Below are positions 48,120-59,018 of a stretch of 64,000 nucleotides of DNA, piece after piece. Source of the DNA: JAUIIK01 sp963745675 (GTDB lineage Bacteria > Chloroflexota > Chloroflexia > Thermomicrobiales > CFX8); contig CAVUYM010000027.1 in the NCBI GenBank assembly GCA_963745675.1, positions 124,001-188,000 of the forward strand, written 5' to 3'. The notes beneath the pieces are model-generated. The model was not told the DNA's origin and ran no database searches. It saw only the letters and a program-made list of their open reading frames with translations. Both the position numbers and the translations under genes were made by a program. Positions within the stretch are counted from its first letter, which is position 1; the number at the start of each line of letters is the position of its first letter.

Positions 48120-48542
48120 TCATACGTTGGGATCGAAGGATCTTCTTCGCCCGGTTTCCAGAAGTCTCCACTGGTCACCTACGGTTGGCTCGATCGTAAC
48201 TTCATAACTTCGGACGCGGACTCGATGCGGGTTGAAAACTGATGCTCCAGAGGCAATCTCGAACTCCCAGCCATGCCACGGGCAGGTGATGATTTCGTTT
48301 TCTCGTCCATACTCGTAAGAATACGGCTCGCCCGGCAGCGTCGTGCCTGAGATTTTCCCAAGGCACAGCGGCGCGCCTTGGTGTGGGCAATGGTTGCGAA
48401 GTGCAAAAAAGTTGCCATCGACATTCAAGACGCCAATAGACGTGCGTCCGACTTCGATGATCTCACGAGTATTTGGTGGAAATTCCCGCACCGGCTTCAC
48501 AACGATACGTCGAGACACGATCAGGCTCCCATCAGCAACCAA
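48120..48542 (-). CDS. Rieske [2Fe-2S] ferredoxin-like protein
   Basis: A 140-residue Rieske protein with both cluster-binding motifs: CPHQGAPLC near residue 52 and CPWHGWEF near 87, supplying two Cys and two His. Such small proteins donate electrons to oxygenases or act as an N-terminal Rieske module. It is intact, unlike its neighbours, and lies 87 bases upstream of the amidohydrolase on the same strand, so it may serve the same pathway. Confidence 0.9.
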   Translation of the reverse strand: MVADGSLIVSRRIVVKPVREFPPNTREIIEVGRTSIGVLNVDGNFFALRNHCPHQGAPLCLGKISGTTLPGEPYSYEYGRENEIITCPWHGWEFEIASGASVFNPHRVRVRSYEVTIEPTVGDQWRLLETGRRRSFDPNV

Positions 48543-48665
48543 GTAAGAGGCAGCCTAGTGTGGAGGTAGAGGAGTCGTCAAGAAGCGTCGAACATGTCGG
48601 CTCGAATCGTGCGCCTCAATAACACAGCTGGCCGATGCGACCAGAAGTCGACCGCGTCAGAAGGA

Positions 48666-50482
48666 CTAATCTGCGGCGATCACGTCCTCGCGGAACTGCA
48701 TGGTGTAGAGATCATAGTATTTGCCGCGACGGGTGATGAGCTCGTCATGTGTGCCCATCTCGACGATCTGTCCATCATCCATTACCACTACTCGGCTCGC
48801 TTCGGTGACGGTTGAAAGACGATGGGCGATCATGAATGCTGTACGGCCTTTTAGGAGAACCCGTAGCGCATCCTGAATCAATATCTCTGTCTCGGTATCA
48901 ACGCTCGAAGTAGCCTCATCGAGGATGATGATCTTGGGATCAGCAAGCAACGCCCGCGCGAACGACAGCAATTGACGTTGGCCGACAGAGAGCACGCTAC
49001 CGCGTTCATGCACTTCTGCGTTGTAGCCTTCAGGCAGCCGCATAATGAAGTCATGTGCGCCCACTGCGTCGCCGCTCGAACAACATCTTCAATTGCCGCG
49101 TCGGGTCTTCCGTAGCGAATATTCTCTTCCACGGTGCCGCCAAAGAGATAGACATCCTGAAGCACGACACCGAGTTGGGAGCGTAACGATTCCTGGGTTA
49201 CATCCCGCAAGTCGTAACCGTCGATTTCAATTGATCCATCCCAGACATCGTAAAACCGAGCGAGCAGATTGATCATCGATGACTTGCCAGCGCCGGTCTC
49301 ACCGACGAATGCGATGGATTCGCCCGGGCTAACATGTAAATCGACGCCGCGGATGACCTCTTCATCTCCATAACCAAAGCGAATATTGTTGTAATCAACG
49401 CGCCCGTGATATCTCAGGCAACTCGATCACGCCCGGTCGATCCTCTGACTTCAATCTCGGCGTCCATGACCTCGAAGATACGTTCACCGGCCGCCATCGC
49501 TCGTTGCGCCATGTTGTATCGCATCGCGAGTTCTCGAATCGGTTCGTAGAAGCGACTGATGTATGCGACGAAGATGAAGAGTTCTCCGACGGTGAACTCT
49601 CCGCCGCCGAGTACGAAGCGACCGCCGAAGTAGATCACCAGCGCAGTCGCAAGCGCTTCGACGAACATGACAGTTGGGAAAGAGCACCGCCGACAATTTC
49701 GCGGCTCGCACATTGGCATCGAGGTTGGCGTCATTCAGGCGCTCGAATTCTTCGATACTCTCTTTTTCGTGGGCAAACGACTGAATAACCCGCATGCCGT
49801 TGATCGACTCGGCCAGATTGCCATTCACGATGGAAATTCGTGCGTTGAACTTCGCGATAGATTTCCACCGCATAGCGCCGCCAAAAATCATCACCACCAC
49901 CATGATGGGCATCACGGCAAATGCAACGAGGGCAAGCTTCCAGTTCGTAATCAACATCAGAACAACAATGCCGACAAGCAAGATCATGTCGGTGGCGACG
50001 CGAATCAGGCCTTCAGTGAAGAGCATATCGATGACCGACACGTCGTTCTGGAGGCGGGACATGACCCGCCCAACGCCGCGCGTATCAACATATCGGATAC
50101 CCAGTCGCTGGATGTGTTTGAACATCATGCTGCGCAGGTCATAGACCAGTTTTTGACCGATCATCGACGTATAGAACAGCTGGCGGTTATAGGTGATCAG
50201 GCGGGAGAAGACGACAACGGCAAAGATGATGCCGAGAAGGTTCAGTGCATCAACGCCATCATTGCCGAATATCGTTCGTTCCGTTTCCGGATTCACGACA
50301 TCGATCGCGAGTCCGAACAGGTACGGTAACGCGAGGTCGCCAAATGCTGTGAGGGCCATCAGCGAAATCGTGATCACTGTTATCCACTTATAGGGCTTCA
50401 GCAGGAGCAGGAATCGACGGAGAATCCGGGTATCGATCTTCCCATAGAGCTTCTCGTCCGGATGTGGTGCGTTTTGTGCCAT
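48666..50482 (-). pseudogene. ABC exporter half-transporter, canonical subunit, three frameshifts
   Basis: A fused membrane/ATPase half-transporter of the MsbA/TM288 type. The membrane part from ATG 50482 is intact to about 49680. Then one-base shifts near 49680, 49420 and 49065 break the frame, and the family sequence continues across them: FVEALATALVIYFGG, GETGAGKSS (Walker A, about 49300), QLGVVLQDVYLFGG, LSVGQRQLLSFARALL, IIILDEATSSVD (Walker B with catalytic Glu) and IAHRLSTV (H-loop). All catalytic residues are present, so this would be the active ATP site of a heterodimer with the next gene, 18 bases upstream. Cargo unknown: lipid, peptide or drug. Confidence 0.82.
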
Positions 50483-50500
50483 AGGTTTTGGGCGAGCCGC

Positions 50501-52254
50501 CTAGTCGGCGACCCGCACGACCTCCTCCTGATCGCGAAGCTGCAGATCATAGACGCGAGTGTATAGTCCGCCGCGGGCAACGAGCTCATCGTGCGTTCCG
50601 CGCTCAGCAATGCGACCTTTTCCAACACGAGGATTTCGTCGGCATCTCGCAATGAAAGAAGGCGCTGGGCAATGACGAAGGTGGTGCGATTTCCCATAGC
50701 TCCGCGCAGCTCCTGCTGGATCGAGTATTCAGTTTCGGTGTCGACGCTTGATGTGGCGTCGTCAAGAATCAGGATTCTCGGATCAGCGCAGCAGCGCTCT
50801 TGCAATAGAAACTCGCTGTTTCTGTCCGCCACTGAGACTAACGCCTCGTTCTCCAACGATCGTGTCATAGCCTTGCGCTTGCTCGATGATGAAGCCATGG
50901 GCGCCTGCGATGCGTGCGGCACGTTCGATTTCTTCGTCGGTGGCTCTGATTTCCCGAAAGCTAATGTTCTCTTTGATGGTCCGTCCAAAGAGGAATACAT
51001 CTTGCTGCACAAACGCGACGAGCTGGCGCAATTGCTCCAGATCAACATCACGAACATCGACTCCATCGATGGTGACGCGCCCCGCGGTTGCGTCATAAAA
51101 GCGAGGAATGAGCGCCGTCACAGTCGACTTGCCCGAGCCGGTGGACCGAAGAGGGCAATAATCTTGCCCGGTTCGGCCTCAAAGCTAATATTCGTAAGAA
51201 CTTCGGCACCGGTTCCAGGATACGTAAAAGAAACGTCTTCGAAAGCCGACGACGCCTCGAGGATTCACCAGCGGCACCGGATTTTCAGGTGACGTGATAG
51301 CCGGATGGGTGTCGATAACTTCGAAAATACGATCACCAGATGCGATTGCTCGCGCCATCGAGTTGACGATCCAGCCGAGTGTTCGCACTGGCATTCGCCA
51401 GCATCGCAAGATAGAGATTGAATTGGATGAGCGTTCCAACGGTGATGTCGCCCTGGAGGACGGCTCGCCCGCCATACCAGAGCACGAAGACGACTCCGAT
51501 CTCATTCAAGAACGTCATCATGGGATATGAGCGCGCCCAAACTTTGACTGCGTCGATCTGCCGGTTGTAGAGCGTCGTCAGCGCGTTGTCGAATCGGTCG
51601 ATTTCTCGATCTTCCTGGGCAAATACCCGAACGACTCGAGTGCCTGCGAGATTTTCCTGCATGACACTCGACATCTCGCCAAATTGGGTCTGGATCGCGA
51701 GAAAGCGAGGTCTGAATATTCGACCGAAGCGGTAGGCAGTGAGGATAAGCAACGGTAGGACCGCGAGACTGACGACCGCCAACCCAGGATCAGCTCTGAA
51801 GAGGAGGACGACGATAGCGATCATCATCACCGTGCCATAAACAAGCATGCGCATCGAGAACATCATGAAGCGCCGGATAGAATTGATGTCTTCCGAGCCA
51901 CGCGACATGAGCTGACCGGTTTGGGCTCGATCGAAGTAGGCGAAGTTCAATGTTTGCAATTTGCGATAGTACTCGGCCCGGAGATCGGTCCCGACGCGCT
52001 CTGCAAGGGATTGAAAGAGGTACGAGCGCACGTAAGTGAATGTTCCAGTGAGCACTGCCGCGCCGACGATCGCCAGCGCACCCCAGATGACTATCGAGTT
52101 ATTGTCTTTGCTGATGCCTTCGTCAATGACATAGCGAATGAGCTGTGGTACAGCAAGCATTGCTGCAAGCCCGATGAACATTGAAACGTACGCCAACGAC
52201 CAATTGCGGTTTGTAATTGTTTAGATAGCTGATAATGCGCCAGAGCACGCGCAA
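50501..52254 (-). pseudogene. ABC exporter half-transporter, degenerate-site subunit, about six frameshifts
   Basis: Start TTG 52254 reads RVLWRIISYLNNYKPQL. One-base shifts near 52208, 51370, 51258, 51148 (inside Walker A, GPTGSGKST restored), 50795 and 50620 are needed to follow the family to DQEEVVRVAD and TAG 50501. The ATPase has LSGGQKQRVSIARALL, but Walker B is ILILDDATSSVD, with Asp for the catalytic Glu, and the H-loop is IAQRLLSL, with Gln for His. This is the pattern of the non-catalytic site in heterodimeric exporters such as TM287/TM288. The partner subunit is encoded 18 bases downstream. Confidence 0.8.
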
Positions 52255-52457
52255 GGCATTACCCCCTTGGTGTACCGACAATGGCCGGTGAGTATAACAA
52301 TACCTTCTCCGAGTCAATGCTGCTGGCATGGGAACTATGTCGTAATTGATGCTCCACCGCTAATCGACCGAAAGCAACCGGACGCGCAACACAAAGGGCG
52401 CAGGGACGACCTAGACGTTCAAATTGTACGAATGTGCTCTATAGTTGCCAACCTTAC

Positions 52458-52486
52458 TTGACGAAACGTACGGTCACGTCTACAAT
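52458..52486 (+). promoter_or_regulatory. Strong sigma-70 promoter of the HTH gene
   Basis: TTGACG (52458-52463) and TACAAT (52481-52486) are separated by exactly 17 bases, each matching consensus at five of six positions. Transcription should begin near 52493, about 45 bases before the GTG start at 52539. ACGTAC occurs in the spacer (52466-52471) and again just after the -10 box (52494-52499), possible regulator sites. Confidence 0.7.
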
Positions 52487-52538
52487 ACATCATACGTACA
52501 GGGGGGAAGAGGGGGTTCGCCATGCGGAAGGAGCAGGC

Positions 52539-53061
52539 GTGGAGGCGACAGTGTCGCACTGGCAGAGCACAATAGACGACGCCCTGAGGGTAGTCTATAG
52601 TGCTCATCACAGACTTGTATCCAGTCTTTTTCCAGGTGCTCAGCGGCCACTCAACATCGAGGAGTTACGCAAAGGTCGACTCGGTAACGACCTCCAGCGG
52701 CTTTCGATGCTTGCTAGTGGTGACTCTGCGGGAGCCTAGAGAACAGGTAAACGAGCGAATTGACTCGGTGCTCCAGCTTTTGTTCTGGGCGCCGATGGCC
52801 GACGATTATCAGGTGCCCCGTTCATTCTGGGAAACAGAACTGGGCCGCATGATTTCGATGGCAAAATATCGCGCGTACGAACCAACCGAGCTGGTTTCGA
52901 TCGGCCAGGCCGCGTTGCGTTTGAAGGTGACCCGACCGACGGTCTATCGCTGGATGGATGAGAAGCACCTCGACTACGTTCGAGATGACATGTCAGGACG
53001 CACGTTCGTCGTTCTGGAGGATGTTGAGCAACTCATCGACCAGGGTTCAAGCTACGACTAG
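52539..53061 (+). CDS. Excisionase/MerR-like HTH DNA-binding protein (one frameshift)
   Basis: Start GTG 52539 follows AAGGAG by seven bases and reads EATVSHWQSTIDDALRVVYSA. Near 52730 a one-base shift is needed to join LGNDLQRLSMLASGDS to REPREQVNERIDSVLQLLFW, giving about 173 residues. The C-terminal 55 residues are an excisionase-type winged helix (ELVSIGQAALRLKVTRPTVYRWMDE, with GRTFVVLEDVEQLI). The N-terminal helical part is not recognised. It is a single-gene unit with its own promoter and terminator. What it regulates is unknown. Confidence 0.7.
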
Positions 53062-53085
53062 AACCGATTGAGATTAAGAAAACAT

Positions 53086-53112
53086 GACGGCCCGCTGGGC
53101 CGTCTTTTTTTA
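53086..53112 (+). terminator. Rho-independent terminator after the HTH gene
   Basis: GACGGCCC (53086-53093), loop GCT, and GGGCCGTC (53097-53104) form a perfect 8-base stem followed by a T-run to 53112. It lies 25 bases after the HTH stop codon and 37 bases before the end of the convergent alr gene. Confidence 0.9.
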
Positions 53113-53148
53113 CTTAAGTTCGCTCCTGGGTCAGCAATAAGGCAATTT

Positions 53149-54351
53149 CTAGAACCGGCCGGATTCACCAAGAATTGGCACACTCCAGGAATCGGGCTGA
53201 CCCGATCGAAGATATAGGCGCGGCACTCTTGCTGCGATTCGGGTCACTGGTTCGTACGTGTTCGTGCCACACATCTCACCTACCGCGGCTACCGTCATCG
53301 AGCCATCCTGGCCGTCACCGATGACGGTTAGCGTGTCACCTTCATTGGTACGCTGCGGGACCGCTGCAACGGTTTGATCCATACAGACTCGCCCGATGAT
53401 TGGGCATTTCTCGCCCCGCCACACGAACCAACCTCGATTTGACAGGTGCCGTTCGATGCCGTCCGCGTACCCGATAGGCACCGCTCCGGCCGCAATGTCG
53501 TCTTTCGCGGTATATGTGCGGTTGTACGAGACACTTTCGCCGGAACGAAGGACGAACCGACGTGTGAGCACCGATTTCAGGGAAATGATCTGAGCGATGC
53601 CGTCCGGAGCTCGGATCTCGTCCGAAGGATCGAGTCCGTAGCTCGCGATTCCTGCTCTCACCATGTTTGTTCCAGGAAATAGCCCCGTGATAGTTGCCGC
53701 GCTATTAGCATTGTGAATGAGTGGCGGCCGAATCCCCGCTTCGTACATATCCGCTACAGCGCGCTCAAACAATCCTATTTGTCGCCTGGTCGGCTCCGGA
53801 TCTTCTTCGTCTGCTGAAGAGAAATGTGTGTAAACACCTTCGAGAATCGTTGACGCTGAGGATTCAATTTGCCGCGCAAGGCGTACAGCCAGTTCGGGCA
53901 TCGCACCATAGCGGTGGAGACCAGTGTCGATCTTGACATGGATAGTCGCCGGCCTCTTTCGTCGAGCCGCTGCGGCGAGAACTTGCCCGACGCTTGCTTC
54001 AGTTGCGACGGTAAGAGCAATGTCATTGTCGAGCGCAACGCCGATCTGGGCCGGATTAGGCGGGCCGATGACGAGAATCGGGGCGACAATTCCCGATTTC
54101 CGTATCTGGAGCGCTTCATCAATCCTGGCCACCCCAAGATAGGAACATCCGGCGTCGACGGCAGCCCGCGCGCATTCGCTAGCACCGTGCCCGTAGGCAT
54201 TCGCTTTCACAATCGCCATTATTTTCTTGTCGTCGCCGGCGAGAGTTGACAGCACGCGCAAATTCTCGGCATATCGATCAAGATCGATGACCGCATGTGT
54301 GCCGGATTGTATTTCGGTCAAACGGTCCCTTGCGACAATGGTTTTCATCAT
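53149..54351 (-). CDS. alr: Alanine racemase
   Basis: A 400-residue PLP enzyme that interconverts L- and D-alanine for peptidoglycan. The PLP lysine is in AIVKANAYGHG near residue 42, and the barrel continues with KIDTGLHRYG and HNANSAATI. The C-terminal domain holds the second catalytic Tyr region SVSYNRTYTAK and GRVCMDQ. The start chosen is ATG 54351 (ATGATG), which overlaps the nnr stop; the longer frame upstream has no homology. A C-terminal tail of about 15 residues is not conserved. Confidence 0.95.
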   Translation of the reverse strand: MMKTIVARDRLTEIQSGTHAVIDLDRYAENLRVLSTLAGDDKKIMAIVKANAYGHGASECARAAVDAGCSYLGVARIDEALQIRKSGIVAPILVIGPPNPAQIGVALDNDIALTVATEASVGQVLAAAARRKRPATIHVKIDTGLHRYGAMPELAVRLARQIESSASTILEGVYTHFSSADEEDPEPTRRQIGLFERAVADMYEAGIRPPLIHNANSAATITGLFPGTNMVRAGIASYGLDPSDEIRAPDGIAQIISLKSVLTRRFVLRSGESVSYNRTYTAKDDIAAGAVPIGYADGIERHLSNRGWFVWRGEKCPIIGRVCMDQTVAAVPQRTNEGDTLTVIGDGQDGSMTVAAVGEMCGTNTYEPVTRIAARVPRLYLRSGQPDSWSVPILGESGRF

Positions 54352-55987
54352 AATGCCGAGAATCGCATCAACGCAGACGAATCGAAAGGCTTGATTGCAG
54401 CCCCAAGACTCTCGATAACATCTCGAGCAATCACGGATCGCGTACCGCGCTGAAGACGCGCGATAGCGCCAGCCTGGGCACCAAGATAAAGAGCGATGGC
54501 AGAGGCTGCCGCTGGCTCGCAACCTTGAGCTATGATCGCTCCAATAAGACCTGCCAAAACATCGCCTGTCCCCGGCGTTGCAAGTTCAGGAGTCATCCTC
54601 GGCGCCACAAATAGCTCACCTGCCGGAGTGGCGACACACGAGAATCGATGCTTCAGCACGACAACCTGATTCCAATCCTGCGCGGCCCGACGGGCGATTG
54701 TCCAGGGATCATCTGCAACCATCTCCGGTTCAATCGCGAGGAGGCGCGCCATTTCACCGACGTGCGGCGTTAGCACGCACGTTCGACCATCGAGGCGCGA
54801 CTGCCAATTTTCGAGTCCAGACAACCAGTTTAGCGCGTCGGCGTCTAGTACGAGAGGAAATGATGTTATGTCGGCTTTGCCTTCGCTATCAGGTTGTTTC
54901 GCTCGGCGAGGAATGCCAAAGACCGCATCTGGGAGCTCTTGCGTTTCACTACCGGCGGAGGGCTCGAACATCTCTGACAGGAAGCGAGTCGCAACTTCAT
55001 CTCGTCCCAGCCCTGGGCCAATAACAATTGCGTTATAGCGGCCACCATCCGCTAACGCCTTGCCCACGATCGATGCAGAATTTCGAGCGTCGGAATCTGA
55101 AAGCGGATGATATATGAGCTCCGGGACGGCAGAGGCAATCGCGCCGACGATCGACCGGGGAATCGCCAGGCCAACATATCCGCAGCCCGCGCGCAGTGCC
55201 GCTTCGCCAGCAAGACGAGGCGCTCCGTAGTATCCCGGAGCCCCGCCAACGATGAGTAGGCCGCCAACCTGGCTCTTATGAGCGCCGGGGTCACGTTGCG
55301 GGAGATTCTTGCGCACATAGGCTACATCGATCATCGCGGCGTTGGCCAGCGGATCGAGACTGTTCGACCTGACTCCGATATCAAGCACAACAAGCTCGCC
55401 AAGATACTCTGACGCTGGCTGCTTCAACATCCCTATTTTGGGATTCGAAATGCAAAGGGTGATGTCGGCCTGGACGATATTCTCAGCAACCTCACCGGTC
55501 AGCGTATTCGTCCCCGTCGGACAATCGATGGCGATTACGATTGCCTGAGTTTCGTCGCTCGCGTCGTCCGTATTTGATCTATTGCTCGCGTCGCTGCGTC
55601 TGGCAGCTCCGTTCGGCCTGAATTTCCGAAAATCCCATCGAGAATGAGGTCTGCTCGTGGAATATCGTCTACCTGGTCCAGCGTAGCAAGGTGGTCCTCA
55701 AGTTCTGGATGCTCGCTCAGATCTGTTCGGCCAACGAGGTACACCGATGCGTCCCAGCCTCGCTCTACCAGCAGCGAAGCGGCAACAATGGCATCTACTC
55801 CGTTGTTACCTGGACCCGCGACGGCGACCACGGAGCGATTACGATGGGGGTTGGGTGTCATTCGAACGTCAATGTACTCCGCGATATCAACCGCCGCCCG
55901 CAGTATGAGATCGGCGACGCTCACCCCATCGTCCATGACAGTCTGCTCGAGCGCGCGCATCGTATCTGGCGTGACAATACTAATCAT
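54348..55987 (-). CDS. nnr: Bifunctional NAD(P)H-hydrate epimerase/dehydratase (one frameshift)
   Basis: The N-terminal epimerase half (from ATG 55987) has AVAGPGNNGVDAIVAA; the C-terminal dehydratase half has LIVGGAPGYYGAPRLAGEAAL, VIGPGLGRDE, LDADALNWL, LTPHVGEMARLL and the ATP-site TPGTGDVLAGLIGA. A one-base deletion near 55572 separates the halves: AIDQI continues in another frame as TDDASDETQAIVIAIDCPTG. Together they repair damaged NADHX/NADPHX. The start overlaps the acpS stop (ATGA) and the stop overlaps alr. As a housekeeping gene its break is probably a sequence error. Confidence 0.88.
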
Positions 55988-56421
55988 TGATTTTCCGGCC
56001 GATTCTTTGTTGCGACAACGATCGCGGTTGCGTCGCTTCGAGAGTGCGTTAGAGAAACCGCGAAGTGGTGAAATCCGAGAAGTTCAGCGCGGGCACGAGC
56101 GGTTCCGTGCAGCGTCAGGATCGGCTTGCCGCGACGATTCGAAAGCGTCTCGATGTCGCGCCAACGAACGCCGCGGATGCCCGTTCCGAGCGCTTTCATC
56201 GTCGCTTCTTTAGCAGCGAAACGCGCGGCCAGCTCAGCTGGTCGCGCGCCGTATCGCAGGCGTTCGTTCTCGGTGAAAATCCGATTGAGAAATCGCTCGC
56301 CGTGCTTTTCGAGCACGGCGGCGATTCGCTCAATTTCGATGACGTCTATGCCAACTTCAACCGGCCCCGCAGCCTCTGGATCCCAAATGGGTTGATATGC
56401 GCTATCTCCCGACCCCGACAT
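55984..56421 (-). CDS. acpS: Holo-[acyl-carrier-protein] synthase
   Basis: A 145-residue phosphopantetheinyl transferase that activates acyl carrier protein. The family motifs are GIDVIEIERI (Mg-binding Asp) near residue 23, FTENERLRYGARPAELAARFAAKEATMKALG near 50 with the catalytic Glu-Ala-x-x-Lys, and VSLTHSRSDATAIVVA near 120. About 20 extra residues precede the usual start. ATG 56421 overlaps the end of ugd by 20 bases; ATG 56439 is also possible. Confidence 0.93.
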   Translation of the reverse strand: MSGSGDSAYQPIWDPEAAGPVEVGIDVIEIERIAAVLEKHGERFLNRIFTENERLRYGARPAELAARFAAKEATMKALGTGIRGVRWRDIETLSNRRGKPILTLHGTARARAELLGFHHFAVSLTHSRSDATAIVVATKNRPENQ

Positions 56422-57697
56422 AAGTGAACCCCAGGTCATTCATGACATCCGGCGAGTACAAATTGCGACCATCCAGCAACACCGGGTTGCGCATGATCTC
56501 TACAACTTTACTCATATTCGCCTGTTTGAACTCGTTCCAGGGGGTAATCACGCATAGCGCATCCGCTCCCGAAGCGGCGTCATATGGGTTTCCAAAGAGC
56601 TCGACTTTGGGCAACAGCGCTGCGGTGCGGGAAGTTGCAGTCGGGTCGTAGGCGCGAACCTTCGCGCCACGCGACAACATCATGTCGATGATATCGAGTG
56701 ATGGTGACTCTCGCATGTCGTCGGTGTTCTCTTTGAAGGACAATCCCCAGACAGCGATATCCTTTGCAAACAGATCACCGATTGCGTCTTGAAGCCGCTT
56801 GACGTACCTGCGGCGCTGGTCCTGGTTGATTTCCATGACAGCATGCAACAACTGGGGATGGCAATCGGCCTCGTGAGCCATGTGTGCCAGAGCTTTTACA
56901 TCCTTCGGAAAGCACGAGCCACCGTACCCGACTCCTGCTTGTAAGAACAATGGACCGATGCGGGCATCGTGACCCATGCCTTCGGCGACAACTGACACGT
57001 CAGCGCCAACGCGCTCGCAAATTTGGGCCATCTCGTTGATGAAGGAAATCTTCGTAGCGAGGAACGAATTCGACGCATACTTGACCATTTCAGCCGAGCG
57101 ACGGTCAGTCACAACCACCGGAGCGTCAAGCGCTCGGTAAAGGTCTTTCAGCTTTTCAACCGCGACCGTATCGTTTTCTGTACCAAGAATGATGCGATCA
57201 GGATGGAAAACGTCGGATACCGCATTGCCTTCCCGGAGGAACTCAGGGTTGCTAATAACGGAAAACTTTCGTCCATCCGTAATGTGCTCGCCTATGATTG
57301 AAGTGACGAAGTCACCCGACCCGATCGGCATCGTGCTCTTGTTGATAACGATGGCTCCGTCGCGCAGATGCGCAGCGAGCATAGTGGCAGCCGACCTGAC
57401 GGCGCGCATATCGGCTTCACCGGTGGCTGTCGAAGGCGTATCAACGCAAATGAAGACAAACTCGGATTGTGGCACAGCTTCAGCATATTCGGTGGTAAAG
57501 GAGATGCGCCCAGATTTCAGATTACTCTGCAAAAGTTCAGGCAGGCGCGGCTCAAAGATCGGACATTCTCCCGCCTTGAGCATCTCAACTTTCTTCGAAT
57601 CGATATCCACACCGATGACGTCATTCCCGAGATCGGCAAAGGCAACCCCATATACGAGTCCAACATAACCAGTGCCAATAATGCTTATTTGAGCCAC
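56402..57697 (-). CDS. ugd: UDP-glucose 6-dehydrogenase
   Basis: A 431-residue enzyme that oxidises UDP-glucose to UDP-glucuronate for surface polysaccharides. It has the NAD motif IGTGYVGLVYGVAFADLG at the N-terminus, FICVDTPS near residue 83, KSTMPIGSG, SNPEFLREG near 148, and the catalytic Cys in GVGYGGSCFPKDVKAL near 255, then LSFKENTDDMRESPS near 320. Lengths and motifs are all normal. It precedes acpS in a tightly packed operon with nnr and alr. Confidence 0.95.
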   Translation of the reverse strand: MAQISIIGTGYVGLVYGVAFADLGNDVIGVDIDSKKVEMLKAGECPIFEPRLPELLQSNLKSGRISFTTEYAEAVPQSEFVFICVDTPSTATGEADMRAVRSAATMLAAHLRDGAIVINKSTMPIGSGDFVTSIIGEHITDGRKFSVISNPEFLREGNAVSDVFHPDRIILGTENDTVAVEKLKDLYRALDAPVVVTDRRSAEMVKYASNSFLATKISFINEMAQICERVGADVSVVAEGMGHDARIGPLFLQAGVGYGGSCFPKDVKALAHMAHEADCHPQLLHAVMEINQDQRRRYVKRLQDAIGDLFAKDIAVWGLSFKENTDDMRESPSLDIIDMMLSRGAKVRAYDPTATSRTAALLPKVELFGNPYDAASGADALCVITPWNEFKQANMSKVVEIMRNPVLLDGRNLYSPDVMNDLGFTYVGVGR

Positions 57698-57741
57698 GAG
57701 TGCTCGACCCTCTCAATACGTCTGTTGCCGCTGTAACTTTC

Positions 57742-58956
57742 TCATGGATTTGCAACTCCTTCACCAGTGGTCAGTGATAGATTTGCAATGTTCGACTCAT
57801 AACCGCCACCGCTAGCGTACACGACTATCGTCCCGAGAACCCTAGGAATTGGTTCTAGATTTTCGAGGTCGATTATGACTTTCGTCCATTCATCTGGAGT
57901 GACCAGTGCGGTCGAATTCGAGTCGACAATCCCCTCGTCCCGTCTCAAGACATACGAGCTCGTCCACGTCCGATCTTGACCGAGAATATCCGTGTAATCC
58001 AATTGGATCCCAATGGGAACGGTTGACCGTCCATCAACGGACGGCCCCTGGTATTCAATGCGCACATCAAACGTGAGGGTGAGCGCTGCGGGAAGGCGCA
58101 AAGTCCTGTCGATCGCTTGCCGAACGCCGGTCCTGGCCCAGATTGTCGAATCACCGCGATGGATATGCAGGGCCGTTTCTGCTCGTTCGTCATCGACGAT
58201 CACCGATTCGGTACGGCCAACCCGTTCCCGTGGCTCTCTACCTTCGGCGCTGTATGTTGTTTCCCAGCCTTCAAGATTGTTATCAAAAGAGCCGTTCACG
58301 ATCATCTCGCTCCGAATGGTGTCAGAGGGTGTGAGAACACCGGATGCATCGATCGTTACCTGCTCCGGCCCGATGAGCATGGCACTGTCTCTTTCGGATC
58401 GAACTTCGAGCGTTCCACGAAATGCAGCGGCACGATACGGTATTGCCGCTGGAACACCTCGAGTATTTACTTCGACAACGAACGTCGGAGAAGGATTTGT
58501 GGTGGATAGACGATCAGCTTTCACAATCGCGCGAGCGGTTGCGGTAACAACTTCGATCTCCCCATATTTTCGATCGACGATGGGCGCCATCGCGCCGTAA
58601 ACGGAACCGCTTATGAGCTCGATCTGAACTTGCTGAGACGCATCGCTGAAACGAGAAGCCCGAAGGCGGGAAAATCTAATGTGAGAACGCTCGGTGACTT
58701 CAAGCGTTGATCCGTCAAATAGCGATATATAGACGACTGTTCCCAATTCAGTCGATATCTCGTCACCTTCGTGAATAGTGATAGTTTTGTCGAAAATTGT
58801 CCATTCGCTGGTCCGAGAGCCACGCCAGAGCGCGTCCTTGCCGCTAATAACCTGCGCGGAGCCGGACTGAGCGCTGGTCGCATGCTCTTTGACCCATGAC
58901 AACGCGAAAAATCCGGCGGATCCAAGAATGCCAAACAACAGCATTCCAACAGTCAC
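57742..58956 (-). CDS. FecR-like exported protein with C-terminal carbohydrate-binding-like domain
   Basis: A 404-residue protein with an N-terminal signal anchor (MLLFGILGSAGFFALSWV), then a FecR-type domain (about 55-200: GDEISTELGTVVYISLFDGSTLEV, ISGSVYGAM), and a beta-sandwich (about 225-400: NGSFDNNLEGWETTYSAEG) like carbohydrate-binding modules. GTG 58956 is the probable start. FecR-type domains sit in the periplasm or wall and often relay signals or bind glycans. Lying next to ugd, it may belong to envelope polysaccharide functions; this is inference. Confidence 0.7.
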   Translation of the reverse strand: MTVGMLLFGILGSAGFFALSWVKEHATSAQSGSAQVISGKDALWRGSRTSEWTIFDKTITIHEGDEISTELGTVVYISLFDGSTLEVTERSHIRFSRLRASRFSDASQQVQIELISGSVYGAMAPIVDRKYGEIEVVTATARAIVKADRLSTTNPSPTFVVEVNTRGVPAAIPYRAAAFRGTLEVRSERDSAMLIGPEQVTIDASGVLTPSDTIRSEMIVNGSFDNNLEGWETTYSAEGREPRERVGRTESVIVDDERAETALHIHRGDSTIWARTGVRQAIDRTLRLPAALTLTFDVRIEYQGPSVDGRSTVPIGIQLDYTDILGQDRTWTSSYVLRRDEGIVDSNSTALVTPDEWTKVIIDLENLEPIPRVLGTIVVYASGGGYESNIANLSLTTGEGVANP

Positions 58957-59018
58957 CGTTGCCCAGGCCCGCCTTGTAGTGGCTGCCCTCGCCGATCGTC
59001 AGTTCGCCGGTTGCCACT

